Assembly (NCBI RefSeq): GCF_004310665.1
Contig: NZ_SIXF01000004.1
Coordinates: 260,145 to 324,144 of the forward strand
Length of the DNA stretch: 64,000 nt
Direction of reading: 5' to 3'
Source of the DNA: Pedobacter kyonggii
Lineage (GTDB): Bacteria > Bacteroidota > Bacteroidia > Sphingobacteriales > Sphingobacteriaceae
Under the pieces are notes generated by a model. The model searched no databases, had not been told where the DNA came from, and saw only the letters and a list, made by a program, of their open reading frames with translations. Shown here piece by piece: positions 1-9,650 of this stretch. How positions within the stretch are numbered: the stretch's first letter is position 1; each line of letters starts with the position of its first letter. The position numbers and the translations under genes are program-made.

Positions 1-63
1 AATGATTTTTTACAATGATTTGGCTTGAGTTGTTCTGAAATTTGAAGTATAAAAATATAACCG

Positions 64-921
64 ATGACTTCAATACTCAGAATAACCTTCGCATTATGCA
101 CAGTAATAATGTGCAAGCAAAATAGCTTTTCCCAAGTTACTAACAGGTCATTAGAAAAATCAAACAAGATGGATAACACTAAACAAAAGGAGCTCATTTA
201 TTTCCTCTACGATACGGTATTTTTAAAAAAACGGTATGAGAAGTTATCAGAGCTAATTTCACCGGATTATATAAACCAGTTTGGAGCCAAGGGCGCCGCT
301 GGTTTTCAAGAAACAATATTTGAGTTAACAAAAGCATTTCCAGATGCTCAATGGGAAGTAAATGAGATAATTGCTGATGGGAATAAAGTAGTAGTAAAAC
401 AGAAATTTAGTGGAACTCATAAAAATCAATTTCAGAATATTCCGCCAACCAATAGAGCTGTTTCTGTTGACGGAATAGTAACCTATGAATTTAAAAATGG
501 CAAAATAACTGGAAGTCAGATACAAACAGACCGATTAGGCTTTTTACAACAGCTGGGTGTTTTACCCATCGACCTCGCAAATTTATCCAATAAAAAAGAA
601 AATGGTGATGAGATCCACTTCATAGATAAGTTTTCAGTTCCCAAAGCATCAGTTGAAGAGTTTGTAGAGAGAATGAATTATAACAGGGTGTTTATAAAAA
701 CTTTGCCAGGCTTTATAAGTGATCAGGTTTTCGAACAAAAAGACAATGAAGGCAATTTGGTCATTATAACAATTGCCGTTTGGGAAAACCAGGATAAACT
801 AAATCAAGCGAAAACAACTGTACAAACAGAATATAAGCGAATAGCATTTAATCCTGTTGAATTTTACAAACGATTAAATATAAAAATGGAAAGAGGACAA
901 TATTCAAAATTTAAAGAGTGA
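64..921 (+). CDS. Secreted SnoaL-like / monooxygenase-like two-domain protein
   Basis: The protein has 285 residues. Residues 1-24 form a hydrophobic export signal ending in SFSQ. Residues 42-165 resemble the SnoaL-like ester-cyclase fold (an NTF2-like alpha+beta barrel), with the typical 'AFPDAQWEVNEIIADGNKVVV' type pattern and a final line on fragment size and query. The last 100 residues resemble an antibiotic-biosynthesis-monooxygenase (ABM) fold, with a helix-strand pattern including FVERMNYNR and IAVWENQDKL. The family includes small ligand-binding enzymes, but the substrate cannot be read from sequence. An alternative start at Met36 would give a cytoplasmic protein without the signal. 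It stands alone, with no operon partner visible in the window. The domain calls are inference from pattern only. Confidence 0.7.
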   Translation: MTSILRITFALCTVIMCKQNSFSQVTNRSLEKSNKMDNTKQKELIYFLYDTVFLKKRYEKLSELISPDYINQFGAKGAAGFQETIFELTKAFPDAQWEVNEIIADGNKVVVKQKFSGTHKNQFQNIPPTNRAVSVDGIVTYEFKNGKITGSQIQTDRLGFLQQLGVLPIDLANLSNKKENGDEIHFIDKFSVPKASVEEFVERMNYNRVFIKTLPGFISDQVFEQKDNEGNLVIITIAVWENQDKLNQAKTTVQTEYKRIAFNPVEFYKRLNIKMERGQYSKFKE

Positions 922-950
922 GAAATGTGCAAAGATGCTTTTGGGAATTT

Positions 951-1402
951 CCAAACCATCAACGATTAGCTGATGCATATTATCGATAGGGAATAGCGAT
1001 TTTGATTTAGACCGGCCGCATTGATACTATACAGTAGATGAGATTCGATGAAAACTTAATAAACCGGCAGAGATTGTTGGTGGGTGTGAACGTATTATTT
1101 CCACACCCATTCCTTATAGCTATCGGGTGTTGTTGCGCTGTACTGTCTATTTGTACTGTTTTTTGTTGCCCTTCGGGCTGGGTTGATAGCCTCCAATGGC
1201 TTATCCCGTTATCGTAGTTTTTATTGCTTATACTTTTGTAGCTTTTGAGGCCATTGTAAACGAGATCGAGCAGCCTTTCGGCGCGGCATCGAACGACCTC
1301 GCCCTAAATGCAATGTGCCTGACGATCGAAACCACTTTGATGGAATTGAACGGTGAAGAAATTTCTGGGAACATCATCTCAAAAAATGGTATTATCGATT
1401 GA
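951..1402 (+). pseudogene. Decayed C-terminal half of a bestrophin-family (UPF0187) channel
   Basis: In one frame, from about 995, the sequence reads SDFDLDR, then VGGCERIISTPIPYSYR (about 1073-1141), then LYCFLLPFGL, and after 1196 PVIVVFIAYTFVAFEAI and EIEQPFGAASNDLALNA. These are the hallmark C-terminal segments of bacterial bestrophin anion channels (CERI..TPIP; EI..PFG...NDL). In-frame stops occur at about 1028 and 1049. One extra base near 1175-1180 and one missing base near 1202 shift and restore the frame around V-D-S-L-Q-W. An open stretch of 68 codons (1196-1402) is only the tail and is unlikely to be a gene of its own. The N-terminal half is absent. An earlier fragment in a third frame (about 954-986, NHQRLADAYYR) may also belong to it. 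Confidence 0.8.
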
Positions 1403-1431
1403 TTTACTATTTATCCTTTTATTCTACGCTA

Positions 1432-1460
1432 TTTGTAGGCTCAACTTTAACCTACTTTTG
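1432..1460 (+). promoter_or_regulatory. Possible Bacteroidota-type promoter for the SusCD-EEP operon
   Basis: TTTG at 1432-1435 and TACTTTTG (matching TAnnTTTG) at 1453-1460 are separated by 17 bases, fitting the -33/-7 elements of the Bacteroidota housekeeping sigma factor. The site lies about 200 bases upstream of the SusC start, leaving a long leader. It is a motif match only. Confidence 0.35.
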
Positions 1461-1657
1461 GTATAAAGGAGTATCTCGCAATTTTTTTAGAAATTGTTAT
1501 AACTCAATTTTTCCGTCCTCAGCTAATTCGTTTAGGCTTTAAAAATTAAAGTAAGTTAATATAGTGTTTACATGGAGCGAGTAGCTTTGCCTGCATTCTA
1601 AGGGACCAAGAATATAAACTAAAACGGTTTAGGGCCGATTACTAATTTTTAATTAAC

Positions 1658-4600
1658 ATGAAAAAACCTTTACTGCTTAAGCGGAAGTTTTTGCTATGCG
1701 CGTCATTGGCAAGTCTATTATCCGGTGTAATCTCAATACCTGCGAATGCGGCGATTTATTGGGATAATGCAGTCCATTCCATAAAAAAGCAAGGCACAGG
1801 AAGCATCAGCGGTAGGGTCGTTGATGAAAAGGGCGACCCGCTTCCAGGCGCAAGCATACTGATTAAAGAATTAAACAAAGTTGTGCAGAGCAAACCCGAT
1901 GGTAGCTTTAGTATAAACGTTCCTGATGGAACTTACAATATCCAGGTAAGTTTCATTTCCTATACTGCAGTAACCCTGAACAAAGTTGTGGTAAAAAGCA
2001 ACGAAACAACAGCGCTGAATGTAACCCTTAAAGGAGAGACTGGAAGTTTAAACGAGGTACTTGTTGTGGGCTATGGCACACAAAAGAGAGAAAATGCAAC
2101 GGGTGCGGTTGATCAGATTACGGCTAAGAGCATTGAGAACAGGCCGATTACCAACCTTACACAGGGGCTTCAGGGACTTCTTCCCAATCTAAATCTGAAA
2201 ATGATGGACGGTAAGCCCACACAGTCACCAAGCTACAATATCAGAGGTACAACTTCTATTGGCCAAGGTGGTAATGCACTGATCCTTATCGATGGTTTTG
2301 AGGGAGATCCGAGTTTGCTTAATCCTAACGACGTTGAAAGTGTATCTATCTTAAAGGACGCTGCTTCTGCGGCCATTTATGGTGCAAGGGGTGTTTTTGG
2401 GGTTGTGCTGATCACGACTAAAAAAGCTGAAAAAGGGCGCACTAATGTTTCATATTCTTCCAACTATGCTATAAAAAGTCCATTGCAGGTTCCCGATTAT
2501 GTAACTGATGGTTACACCTGGGCAAAAATGTTTGCCGAAGCTTTTGTAAATGGTGATGGTGCTTTTCCTCAAAATGCGAACAAAACCCAGAAATTCTCGC
2601 AGGCATATCTTGACGAATTTAAGAAAAGAGCAGAATCTGGTCAGCCTTACAATCAGATCGAGGTTAATCCAACTACCGGAGAATACATTTATTACGGTAG
2701 CACCGATTATTATGCCGAGCTGTATAAAAGAAATACTGCTGCCTTTGAAAATAATTTGTCGGTAAGCGGCGGTGGCGATAAAGCTTCGTTTCTGGTTTCA
2801 GGCCGTTTCTTAAATCAAGGTGGGTTGTTTAGATACAATAGCGATGATTACGACATGAAAAATATCCGGGCAAGAGGTTCTGTTCAGGTTTTTCCCTGGC
2901 TGAGCATCGAAAACAATGCCGATTACTCAGTAATGAATTACCACAATCCAATTAATGTGGGTGAAGGTGGTGGTATCTGGCGGAACATTGCCGATGAAGG
3001 AAAACCAACAATGCCTTTATTTAATCCTGATGGATCATTAACGTTTGCATCTGCATATACCGTAGGTGATTTTATCTATGGGAAGAATGGGATTGATACC
3101 CGACGCCAGGTTTTTAGGAATATTACGGGAATAAGGAGTAATTTCTTAAATAATAAATTGAGGATAAATGCCGATTTTACCTTTCGCAATACAAACAATG
3201 ATATCGAACAGAAAAGGGTACAGGTTCCATACAGCAATACACGCGGGGTAACTGCCTATGTGGGGACAACCACTAACGATCTGTTGTTCGATAAGCGTGA
3301 AACCAATTACCTTGCCACTAATGTTTATGCTGAGTTCGAGAACCGTTTCGGGGCTGATCATTATTTAAAAGTAATGGCAGGTTACAACTATGAGCAATCT
3401 ACTTATAACCGAGTTGCCATTCAGCGTAATGGGATTATTTTTGAAGATGCCACAGATCTTAACCTGGCTTTGGGGCAGTCAATCAGTACGGAGGGAGGAT
3501 ACGAACAATGGGCAATTCTTGGTGGTTTCTCCAGGTTAAACTACGCTTTTAAAGATCGCTACCTTGTAGAGGTAAATGCACGCTATGATGGATCCTCGAA
3601 ATTCCCTTCAAATCAGCGTTATGGATTTTTTCCATCAGTTTCAGCAGGATGGAGGATCAATAAAGAGCCTTTCTGGAAAGTATCCGATAAGTTTATTTCC
3701 GATTTAAAATTAAGAGCTTCTTATGGATCTCTTGGAAATGGTAATATTGCTTCCTACGCATTTCAGGAAATCTTCAACATCAGCCAATCTAATGTCATTC
3801 TGAATGGTGTTAAACCACAAACAACCAGAATTCCGGCTGTATTGCCAGATGGCTTAACCTGGGAAACTTCTACAACAACGAACTTTGGTTTAGATCTCAC
3901 CATGCTTTCAGGACGTTTAACTTTCACTGGTGACGCTTATATCCGGAAAACTACCGACATGTTTACTTTTGGCCTTACTCCACCTGCGGTATTTGGGGCT
4001 GATGTTCCTAAGGGTAATTACGCAGATTTAACAACTAGGGGCTGGGAAGTTTCATTAGGCTGGAATGACCGAATTGGGAGATCAGACAAACCTTTTAGAT
4101 ATAATGTGAGGCTAACCCTTTCTGATAACAAGACTAAGATCGATAAATACAACAATCCAGATAAGTTACTGAGCGATTACTACGAAGGACAGACTTTGGG
4201 AGAAATTTGGGGCTATGAAACCGAAGGTTTTTTTATTGATGATGCCGATATAGCAGCTCACGCCAAACAGGATCCACAGATGAGAGCATCTCCAACGGGT
4301 AAATGGTTCGCTGGAGATATCAAACTTAAAGACCTGAATGGAGATGGTTTTATCAATGTAGGTGAGAATAAAGTGGGCAAATCAGGTGATCGGAAGATCA
4401 TCGGTAACTCGGCGCCGCGATACCTTTATGGGATTAATCTGGGCGCAGATTGGTACAATATCTCATTCTCTGTGTTCTTTCAGGGCGTAGGCAAACAACA
4501 ATGGTATCCAAGCACAGAAACAGAAATGTTCTGGGGACAGTATAACAGACCATATAACAACATACCCACTTTTCATTTGGGTAATATGTGGACACCACAG

Positions 4601-4966
4601 CACACTGATGCCTATTTCCCAAGAACAATGTCGAGGGCTGCATCGAGCAATACCAATCGCACACTTGGCGTGGCGCAAACAAAGTACCTACAGAATGTGG
4701 CTTACCTCAGGATGAAAAATCTTCAGGTGGGATATAACCTGCCAACTAAATGGATAAATAAGATCGGTGCACGCAGTGTAAAGGTGTTTTTCTCAGGCGA
4801 AAACCTATTTACCTATTCGCCGATGTACAAAATTGTAAAACATACCATCGATGTAGAAAACGCAGTGCCTTCGGATCAGGACCTGAATCCAAACAGTAAA
4901 AATGGTGATGGCTACAATTATCCTTTAATGAAGTCTTACTCTTTTGGATTAAACATTGGTTTTTAG
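1658..4966 (+). CDS. SusC-like TonB-dependent outer-membrane transporter
   Basis: The protein has 1102 residues, the normal SusC length. The N-terminal 31 residues are a signal peptide ending ANA. A carboxypeptidase-D-regulatory-like domain lies at about 49-127 (SGRVVDEKGDPLPGA). The plug domain starts with VVGYGTQ at 136-142, followed by SVSILKDA and AIYGARG, both standard in SusC plugs. The rest is a 22-strand barrel ending in phenylalanine (GLNIGF). There is no STN domain, so it is not expected to signal through FecR. Such proteins import oligomers captured by the SusD lid, using TonB energy. The SusD gene follows after 24 bases and an EEP enzyme after that, forming one operon. The substrate is unknown. 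The EEP partner hints at a phosphate ester rather than a plain glycan. Confidence 0.96.
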   Translation: MKKPLLLKRKFLLCASLASLLSGVISIPANAAIYWDNAVHSIKKQGTGSISGRVVDEKGDPLPGASILIKELNKVVQSKPDGSFSINVPDGTYNIQVSFISYTAVTLNKVVVKSNETTALNVTLKGETGSLNEVLVVGYGTQKRENATGAVDQITAKSIENRPITNLTQGLQGLLPNLNLKMMDGKPTQSPSYNIRGTTSIGQGGNALILIDGFEGDPSLLNPNDVESVSILKDAASAAIYGARGVFGVVLITTKKAEKGRTNVSYSSNYAIKSPLQVPDYVTDGYTWAKMFAEAFVNGDGAFPQNANKTQKFSQAYLDEFKKRAESGQPYNQIEVNPTTGEYIYYGSTDYYAELYKRNTAAFENNLSVSGGGDKASFLVSGRFLNQGGLFRYNSDDYDMKNIRARGSVQVFPWLSIENNADYSVMNYHNPINVGEGGGIWRNIADEGKPTMPLFNPDGSLTFASAYTVGDFIYGKNGIDTRRQVFRNITGIRSNFLNNKLRINADFTFRNTNNDIEQKRVQVPYSNTRGVTAYVGTTTNDLLFDKRETNYLATNVYAEFENRFGADHYLKVMAGYNYEQSTYNRVAIQRNGIIFEDATDLNLALGQSISTEGGYEQWAILGGFSRLNYAFKDRYLVEVNARYDGSSKFPSNQRYGFFPSVSAGWRINKEPFWKVSDKFISDLKLRASYGSLGNGNIASYAFQEIFNISQSNVILNGVKPQTTRIPAVLPDGLTWETSTTTNFGLDLTMLSGRLTFTGDAYIRKTTDMFTFGLTPPAVFGADVPKGNYADLTTRGWEVSLGWNDRIGRSDKPFRYNVRLTLSDNKTKIDKYNNPDKLLSDYYEGQTLGEIWGYETEGFFIDDADIAAHAKQDPQMRASPTGKWFAGDIKLKDLNGDGFINVGENKVGKSGDRKIIGNSAPRYLYGINLGADWYNISFSVFFQGVGKQQWYPSTETEMFWGQYNRPYNNIPTFHLGNMWTPQHTDAYFPRTMSRAASSNTNRTLGVAQTKYLQNVAYLRMKNLQVGYNLPTKWINKIGARSVKVFFSGENLFTYSPMYKIVKHTIDVENAVPSDQDLNPNSKNGDGYNYPLMKSYSFGLNIGF

Positions 4967-4990
4967 GCTATCGATTACTAAATAATAGAA

Positions 4991-6772
4991 ATGATGAAAA
5001 AACAATATACCTGGATTCTTTTGGCCTGCCTGGCTTTGGCGGCTTGCAAAAAGTTAGATCAGCAACCAGAATCCACAGCAACTAAAAAAGCGGTATTCGG
5101 TACAGAGAACGGACTTAAATTATATACCAATTCCTTTTATGGTATGGATTTTCTTCCCAAAAATTCTACCAGCCAGGATGCCATGTCCGATTATCTTGCG
5201 GTTAAATCTGTACCCGATTTTATCCGGCAGGGTGGTTTTGCCGCCAATAATAGCTCTGGCTGGACCTGGAGAGATTTAAGGAACATTAATTATTTTATAG
5301 AAAACTGTAACGACCCTGCCGTATCGCCAACAGTTCGCAACAACTATTTAGGAATAGCACGTTATTTCCGTGCTTATTTTTATATGGAAAAGGTAAAGCG
5401 TTTTGGCGATGTACCCTGGATTAACAAGCCCTTAGATATTGATGATCCGGCATTAAATGCAGGTAGAAATAAAAGAGAGCTGGTGATGGATTCGGTACTG
5501 GCCGATATCAATTTTGCCTGTGCAAACATTCTCGCTACCAATGATGCCAGTCGCACCACGATCACTAAATGGGTAGCCTATGCTTACAAATCGCGGATCT
5601 GTCTTTTTGAGGGTACGTATAGGAAATATCATACCGAGTTAAGTTTGGGTGCAACTGCAAACAAATGGCTGGAAGATGCTGCCTCAGCTGCCGATGAGAT
5701 TATCAAAAAGGGTGGTTATTCACTCAATACGGCAGGAGGTGCAGGGGCATCTTATCGCCAGGTATTTACGAGCAATACACCATTGATAAACGAAGTGCTC
5801 CAAGCCGCTGTTGCAGATGTTAACCTTGGCGTATTAAATGAGGCGAATTGGTGGTGGACTAGTGGTACCTACGGTGCAAAAGCAAGTTTTACCCGAACCT
5901 TTATTAATACCTTTCTGAAACTGGATGGTACGCCGTATACCAATGATCCGGCATACAGTACTATGCTTTTTAAGGATGAGGTAAAAAACCGTGATTTAAG
6001 ATTGAAGCAGACCATCCGCTCAGGCGATTATAAAAGAATAAGTAGTGGACAGCAGGTACCTGCGCCACCGGTATTCTCTTATACCTTTACGGGTTACCAG
6101 CCGATCAAATATACACTTGATGATACTTATTTTGATGCGGGTGCACTAAACACCAATGCAATTCCATTATTTCGTTATGCAGAAGTATTGCTAAATTATG
6201 CTGAAGCAAAAGCTGAGTTAGGTACGCTAACGGATGCGGAATGGGCTTTAACTATCGGTGCGTTACGATCGAGAGCGGGAATTAGCGGAGGTTTAAGTGT
6301 CAAGCCAACCATTGCCGACCCTTATTTAACTACCAATTATTTTCCTGGGATTACTGATGCCACCTTATTGGAAATCAGGAGAGAGCGTGGTATTGAGCTA
6401 AGCCTGGAAGGATTACGTTATGCTGATTTACTGAGGTGGAAAAGAGGCCCCTTAATGGAGCAAGAATGGAAAGGTTTCTACGTGCCAGCTTTAAATACCC
6501 CTATGGATTTAAATGAGGATGGCATTCTGGACGTTGCATTTTATCAGGGCACACGCCCAACACCTGGTGTGGCTGGAGTAACTTATGTTGATGTTTCTGC
6601 AACTATTGGTGGTGCTACCAATTCGCAATTGTTAAAGAATGGCAGTAATGGCGAACTTATCTGGATGAAAGAAATTCCGCGGAAATGGAATGAGCGAAAT
6701 TATTATTATCCAATTCCTTTAAGCGATCTTCAACGAAACCCCAACCTGAAACAAAACCCAGGCTGGGAATAA
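4991..6772 (+). CDS. SusD/RagB-like surface lipoprotein
   Basis: The protein has 593 residues with a lipoprotein signal and lipobox LAAC (Cys19). SusD family features are the N-terminal LDQQPES-type segment, an early TPR-like helical region (YFRAYFYMEKVKRFGDVPW), the conserved FRYAEVLLNYAEAKAELG near residue 400, the C-terminal RRERGIELSLEGLRYADLLRW block, and the ending NPNLKQNPGWE. SusD proteins form the hinged lid over the SusC barrel and bind the ligand outside the outer membrane. It lies between SusC and the EEP enzyme with short gaps (24 and 25 bases), so co-transcription is likely. The ligand cannot be predicted. Confidence 0.95.
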   Translation: MMKKQYTWILLACLALAACKKLDQQPESTATKKAVFGTENGLKLYTNSFYGMDFLPKNSTSQDAMSDYLAVKSVPDFIRQGGFAANNSSGWTWRDLRNINYFIENCNDPAVSPTVRNNYLGIARYFRAYFYMEKVKRFGDVPWINKPLDIDDPALNAGRNKRELVMDSVLADINFACANILATNDASRTTITKWVAYAYKSRICLFEGTYRKYHTELSLGATANKWLEDAASAADEIIKKGGYSLNTAGGAGASYRQVFTSNTPLINEVLQAAVADVNLGVLNEANWWWTSGTYGAKASFTRTFINTFLKLDGTPYTNDPAYSTMLFKDEVKNRDLRLKQTIRSGDYKRISSGQQVPAPPVFSYTFTGYQPIKYTLDDTYFDAGALNTNAIPLFRYAEVLLNYAEAKAELGTLTDAEWALTIGALRSRAGISGGLSVKPTIADPYLTTNYFPGITDATLLEIRRERGIELSLEGLRYADLLRWKRGPLMEQEWKGFYVPALNTPMDLNEDGILDVAFYQGTRPTPGVAGVTYVDVSATIGGATNSQLLKNGSNGELIWMKEIPRKWNERNYYYPIPLSDLQRNPNLKQNPGWE

Positions 6773-6797
6773 TGATTGATTTTATAAATAAATAAAG

Positions 6798-7637
6798 ATG
6801 AAAATAAAATTAATATTAGCTGCAACCTTGTTATCCTTTACCACATTGATGGTAAAGGCACAACAAATTACCATTGGTACCTTTAATATCCGTTACGATA
6901 ATCCTGCCGATTCAGGTAATTTATGGGTAAACAGAGCACCTATTGTTTCTAACCTAATCCGCTTTCACAGTTTCGATGTGCTTGGAATTCAGGAAGGTTT
7001 AAAAAATCAGTTAGATGATATTTCTAATGCCTTGCCAGAATATGCCCGATATGGCAAGGGACGAGACGATGGCAAGGATGGTGGGGAGCATTCTGCTATT
7101 TTTTATCGTAAAGACCGTTTTAAGCTGCTTAAAAGTGGTGACTTTTGGTTATCTGAAACTCCTGATCAACCAGGGAAAGGATGGGACGCTACTTGTTGCA
7201 ATAGAATTTGCTCATGGGTGTTCCTCGAAGATGTGAAAACCAAAAAGAAGTTTTACACCTTTAATGTGCATTACGATCACCAAGGGGTTATTGCCCGCAA
7301 AGAGAGCAGTAAACTGATATTAAAAAAGATTGCTGAAATTGCTGGCACTGCACCAGCATTGTTAACTGGCGATTTAAATGGAGGAAGAGACAGCGAATGG
7401 TATCAAAGAATCGCAACTTCAGGTGTTTTATCAGATACGCATTCAAAAGTTAAGTTTCCGTATGCCAATAACTCATCTTCAAATGGCTTCCGTACACCAC
7501 GTGGGCAAACTGTAATTGATCATGTTTTTATGAGCAAACAATTTACAGCAACCAGGTGGGGTATTTTAACTGATACCTATTTTGGTAAATTTCCTTCAGA
7601 TCATTTTCCGGTATTGGCCGAGGTTGAGCTGAAATAG
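6798..7637 (+). CDS. Secreted endonuclease/exonuclease/phosphatase-family enzyme
   Basis: The protein has 279 residues with a signal peptide ending near KAQ (residue 22). The EEP active-site motifs are in order: FNIRYD (Asn30), GIQEG (metal-binding Glu66), NVHYDHQG (His158), GDLNG (Asp192/Asn194), IDHVF (Asp241) and the closing SDHFPV (Asp268/His269). The W-D-A-T-C-C-N-R block at 129-136 is shared with many Bacteroidota secreted EEP proteins. The fold cleaves phosphodiester or phosphomonoester bonds in nucleic acids, sphingomyelin or inositol phosphates. Which one applies here is not visible. Its place behind SusC/SusD suggests periplasmic or surface processing of the imported ligand. A strong terminator follows. 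Confidence 0.9.
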   Translation: MKIKLILAATLLSFTTLMVKAQQITIGTFNIRYDNPADSGNLWVNRAPIVSNLIRFHSFDVLGIQEGLKNQLDDISNALPEYARYGKGRDDGKDGGEHSAIFYRKDRFKLLKSGDFWLSETPDQPGKGWDATCCNRICSWVFLEDVKTKKKFYTFNVHYDHQGVIARKESSKLILKKIAEIAGTAPALLTGDLNGGRDSEWYQRIATSGVLSDTHSKVKFPYANNSSSNGFRTPRGQTVIDHVFMSKQFTATRWGILTDTYFGKFPSDHFPVLAEVELK

Positions 7638-7677
7638 TAAACTTATTTGCCGCTACGCTGCGGCCTAATAATGTAAA

Positions 7678-7716
7678 AAGGATCTCTTGGATAATTGTTC
7701 AGGAGATCCTTCTTTT
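7678..7716 (+). terminator. Intrinsic terminator of the SusCD-EEP operon
   Basis: A 9-bp stem AAGGATCTC (7678-7686) / GAGATCCTT (7703-7711) is followed by a T-rich run. It sits 40 bases after the EEP stop codon. Confidence 0.75.
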
Positions 7717-7785
7717 ATGTCTCATCTTCTAGCTAAAATTTAACTGCTTTCCTTTATCTTTGCCGCTAATTTAATATTCCCAATC

Positions 7786-9420
7786 GTGATTAATGTAAAT
7801 AACATCTCCGTTTCATTTGGCGGAACCACCCTTTTTAGCGATGTAACCTTTTCGATAAACGAGAACGATAAAATCGCCTTAATGGGTAAAAATGGTGCAG
7901 GCAAGTCGACCATACTTAAAATCATTGCCGATGTAGCTAAACCTACTTCTGGTAGTGTAACAGGTCCGAAAGAAGCTGTGATTGCGTATTTGCCGCAACA
8001 TTTGCTCGCTCATGATAATGTTACTGTTTTTGAAGAAACCATGAAAGCTTTTGCAGAGGTAAACCAGATGCAAAAAGAGCTTGACGAGCTGAATGAGCAA
8101 CTTACTATTCGTACCGATTACGAAAGTGACGATTATATGAAGCTTATTGAACGTGTATCGGAGCTAAGTGAGAAATTTTATTCGATTGAAGAAACCAATT
8201 ACGATGCAGAGGTAGAAAAAGTATTAAAAGGTTTGGGTTTTGAGCGTAAAGACTTTACCCGCCAAACTTCTGAGTTTTCGGGCGGATGGCGTATGCGTAT
8301 CGAGTTGGCCAAAATTTTATTAAAGAAACCTGATCTCATCTTACTGGATGAGCCTACCAACCACATGGATATCGAAAGTATTCAATGGTTGGAAGATTTC
8401 CTGATCAATTCGGCAAAGGCGGTGATGGTAATCTCGCACGACCGTACCTTTGTAGATAACATTACCAATCGTACTATTGAGGTAACGATGGGTAGGATAT
8501 ACGATTATAAAGCCAAATACACCCATTATCTCCAATTGCGTGCCGAGCGCCGTGTACACCAATTGAAAGCTTACGAAGAACAACAACGTTTTATTGCCGA
8601 TAACCAGGAATTTATCGATCGCTTTAGAGGAACCTATTCTAAAACCTTACAGGTGCAATCGCGTGTAAAAATGCTCGAAAAACTCGAAGTAATCGAAATT
8701 GATGAAGTGGATACATCAGCATTACGATTGAAATTTCCTCCATCACCACGTTCTGGTCAATACCCGGTAATGGTAGAAGAGCTTACCAAAACTTACGGCG
8801 ATCATGTTGTTTTTGAAAAAGCATCCATGGTGATTGAACGAGGCGAAAAAGTAGCTTTTGTTGGTAAAAACGGCGAAGGTAAATCGACTATGATTAAAGC
8901 CATTATGGGTGAGATTGATTTTGAAGGCGGTTTAAAAGTAGGGCACAATGCTAAGATTGGCTATTTTGCGCAAAATCAGGCTGCATTACTTGATGAAAAC
9001 CTAACGGTATTCGAAACCATTGATCAAATTCCGTTAAGCGACGGCTCAATAAAAATTAAAGATCTTTTAGGTGCCTTTATGTTCAGTGGCGATGATACCA
9101 CAAAAAAGGTTAAGGTACTTTCTGGCGGCGAAAAAACCCGTTTAGCCATGATCAAACTGTTGTTAGAGCCTGTAAATGTATTGATCCTGGATGAGCCAAC
9201 CAACCATTTGGATATGAAAACCAAAGATATTATTAAAGACGCGTTGAAAGATTTTGATGGCACTTTGATTTTGGTATCGCATGATCGCGATTTCTTAGAT
9301 GGATTGGTACAAAAAGTATTCGAATTTGGCAATAAGCGTGTTCGTGAACACTTTGAAGATATAAAAGGATTCTTAGCTTATAAAAAAATGAATAGCCTGA
9401 AGGAAATTGAGCAGAGTTAA
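7786..9420 (+). CDS. ABC-F family ATPase (ribosome-associated type)
   Basis: The protein has 544 residues and begins at a GTG codon (MINVNNISVSF). This start is chosen because it directly precedes the first conserved strand of the ATP-binding domain. There are two nucleotide-binding domains and no membrane segment. The first has Walker A GKNGAGKS near residue 35, the signature SGGW and DEPTNHMD. The second has Walker A GKNGEGKS near 360, LSGGEKTR near 449 and DEPTNHLD. The charged helical linker between the domains (about 235-310) is the ribosome-contacting P-site tRNA-interaction motif of ABC-F proteins. These act on the ribosome in translation or antibiotic protection. The length and divergence suggest the YbiT/EttA-like housekeeping type rather than a resistance factor. 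It appears monocistronic. Confidence 0.93.
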   Translation: MINVNNISVSFGGTTLFSDVTFSINENDKIALMGKNGAGKSTILKIIADVAKPTSGSVTGPKEAVIAYLPQHLLAHDNVTVFEETMKAFAEVNQMQKELDELNEQLTIRTDYESDDYMKLIERVSELSEKFYSIEETNYDAEVEKVLKGLGFERKDFTRQTSEFSGGWRMRIELAKILLKKPDLILLDEPTNHMDIESIQWLEDFLINSAKAVMVISHDRTFVDNITNRTIEVTMGRIYDYKAKYTHYLQLRAERRVHQLKAYEEQQRFIADNQEFIDRFRGTYSKTLQVQSRVKMLEKLEVIEIDEVDTSALRLKFPPSPRSGQYPVMVEELTKTYGDHVVFEKASMVIERGEKVAFVGKNGEGKSTMIKAIMGEIDFEGGLKVGHNAKIGYFAQNQAALLDENLTVFETIDQIPLSDGSIKIKDLLGAFMFSGDDTTKKVKVLSGGEKTRLAMIKLLLEPVNVLILDEPTNHLDMKTKDIIKDALKDFDGTLILVSHDRDFLDGLVQKVFEFGNKRVREHFEDIKGFLAYKKMNSLKEIEQS

Positions 9421-9435
9421 ATAAGCACCGCAGTC

Positions 9436-9481
9436 GTCAGTCTGTCCAAATGACTCCTATGGAGAGCGTAGTCGAAGACTT
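9436..9481. repeat. Dispersed repeat GTCAGTCTGTCC..., copy 1
   Basis: The sequence GTCAGTCTGTCC, then GACTCCTATGGAGAGCG and GTCGAAGAC, recurs nearly identically at 12477-12523, in diverged form at 30221-30262, and partly at 57890-57911. It is intergenic each time, and here it lies next to a REP-like hairpin. Confidence 0.8.
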
Positions 9482-9525
9482 CTTGAGATTGATTATCTCT
9501 ATCATTGACAGACTTCAATAGAATG

Positions 9526-9598
9526 ATCGTCATTCTCGCGCAGGCGGGAATCTTAAAGCGCCTGCATTACGATCCCCAATCGGGTTGGGAATGACGAT
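9526..9598. repeat. REP-like inverted repeat (CGTCATTC type)
   Basis: The ends ATCGTCATTC (9526-9535) and GAATGACGAT (9589-9598) are perfect inverse complements, with further internal pairing (GCGCAGGCG / CGCCTGC). It belongs to the same family as the hairpins at 30327-30421, 61504-61596 and the interrupted one near 57611. Confidence 0.8.
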
Positions 9599-9650
9599 CC
9601 CTCGCAACCTAACATAAAATACCTGAACATTTTATTCAGAAACTAGACTA

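Noticed and set aside
1196-1402. 68-codon frame as an independent small gene
   Set aside because: It is the tail of a decayed bestrophin gene whose upstream part is in the same frame beyond stop codons.
9024-9332. Antisense 102-codon frame in the ABC-F gene
   Set aside because: Shadow of the second ATP-binding domain.
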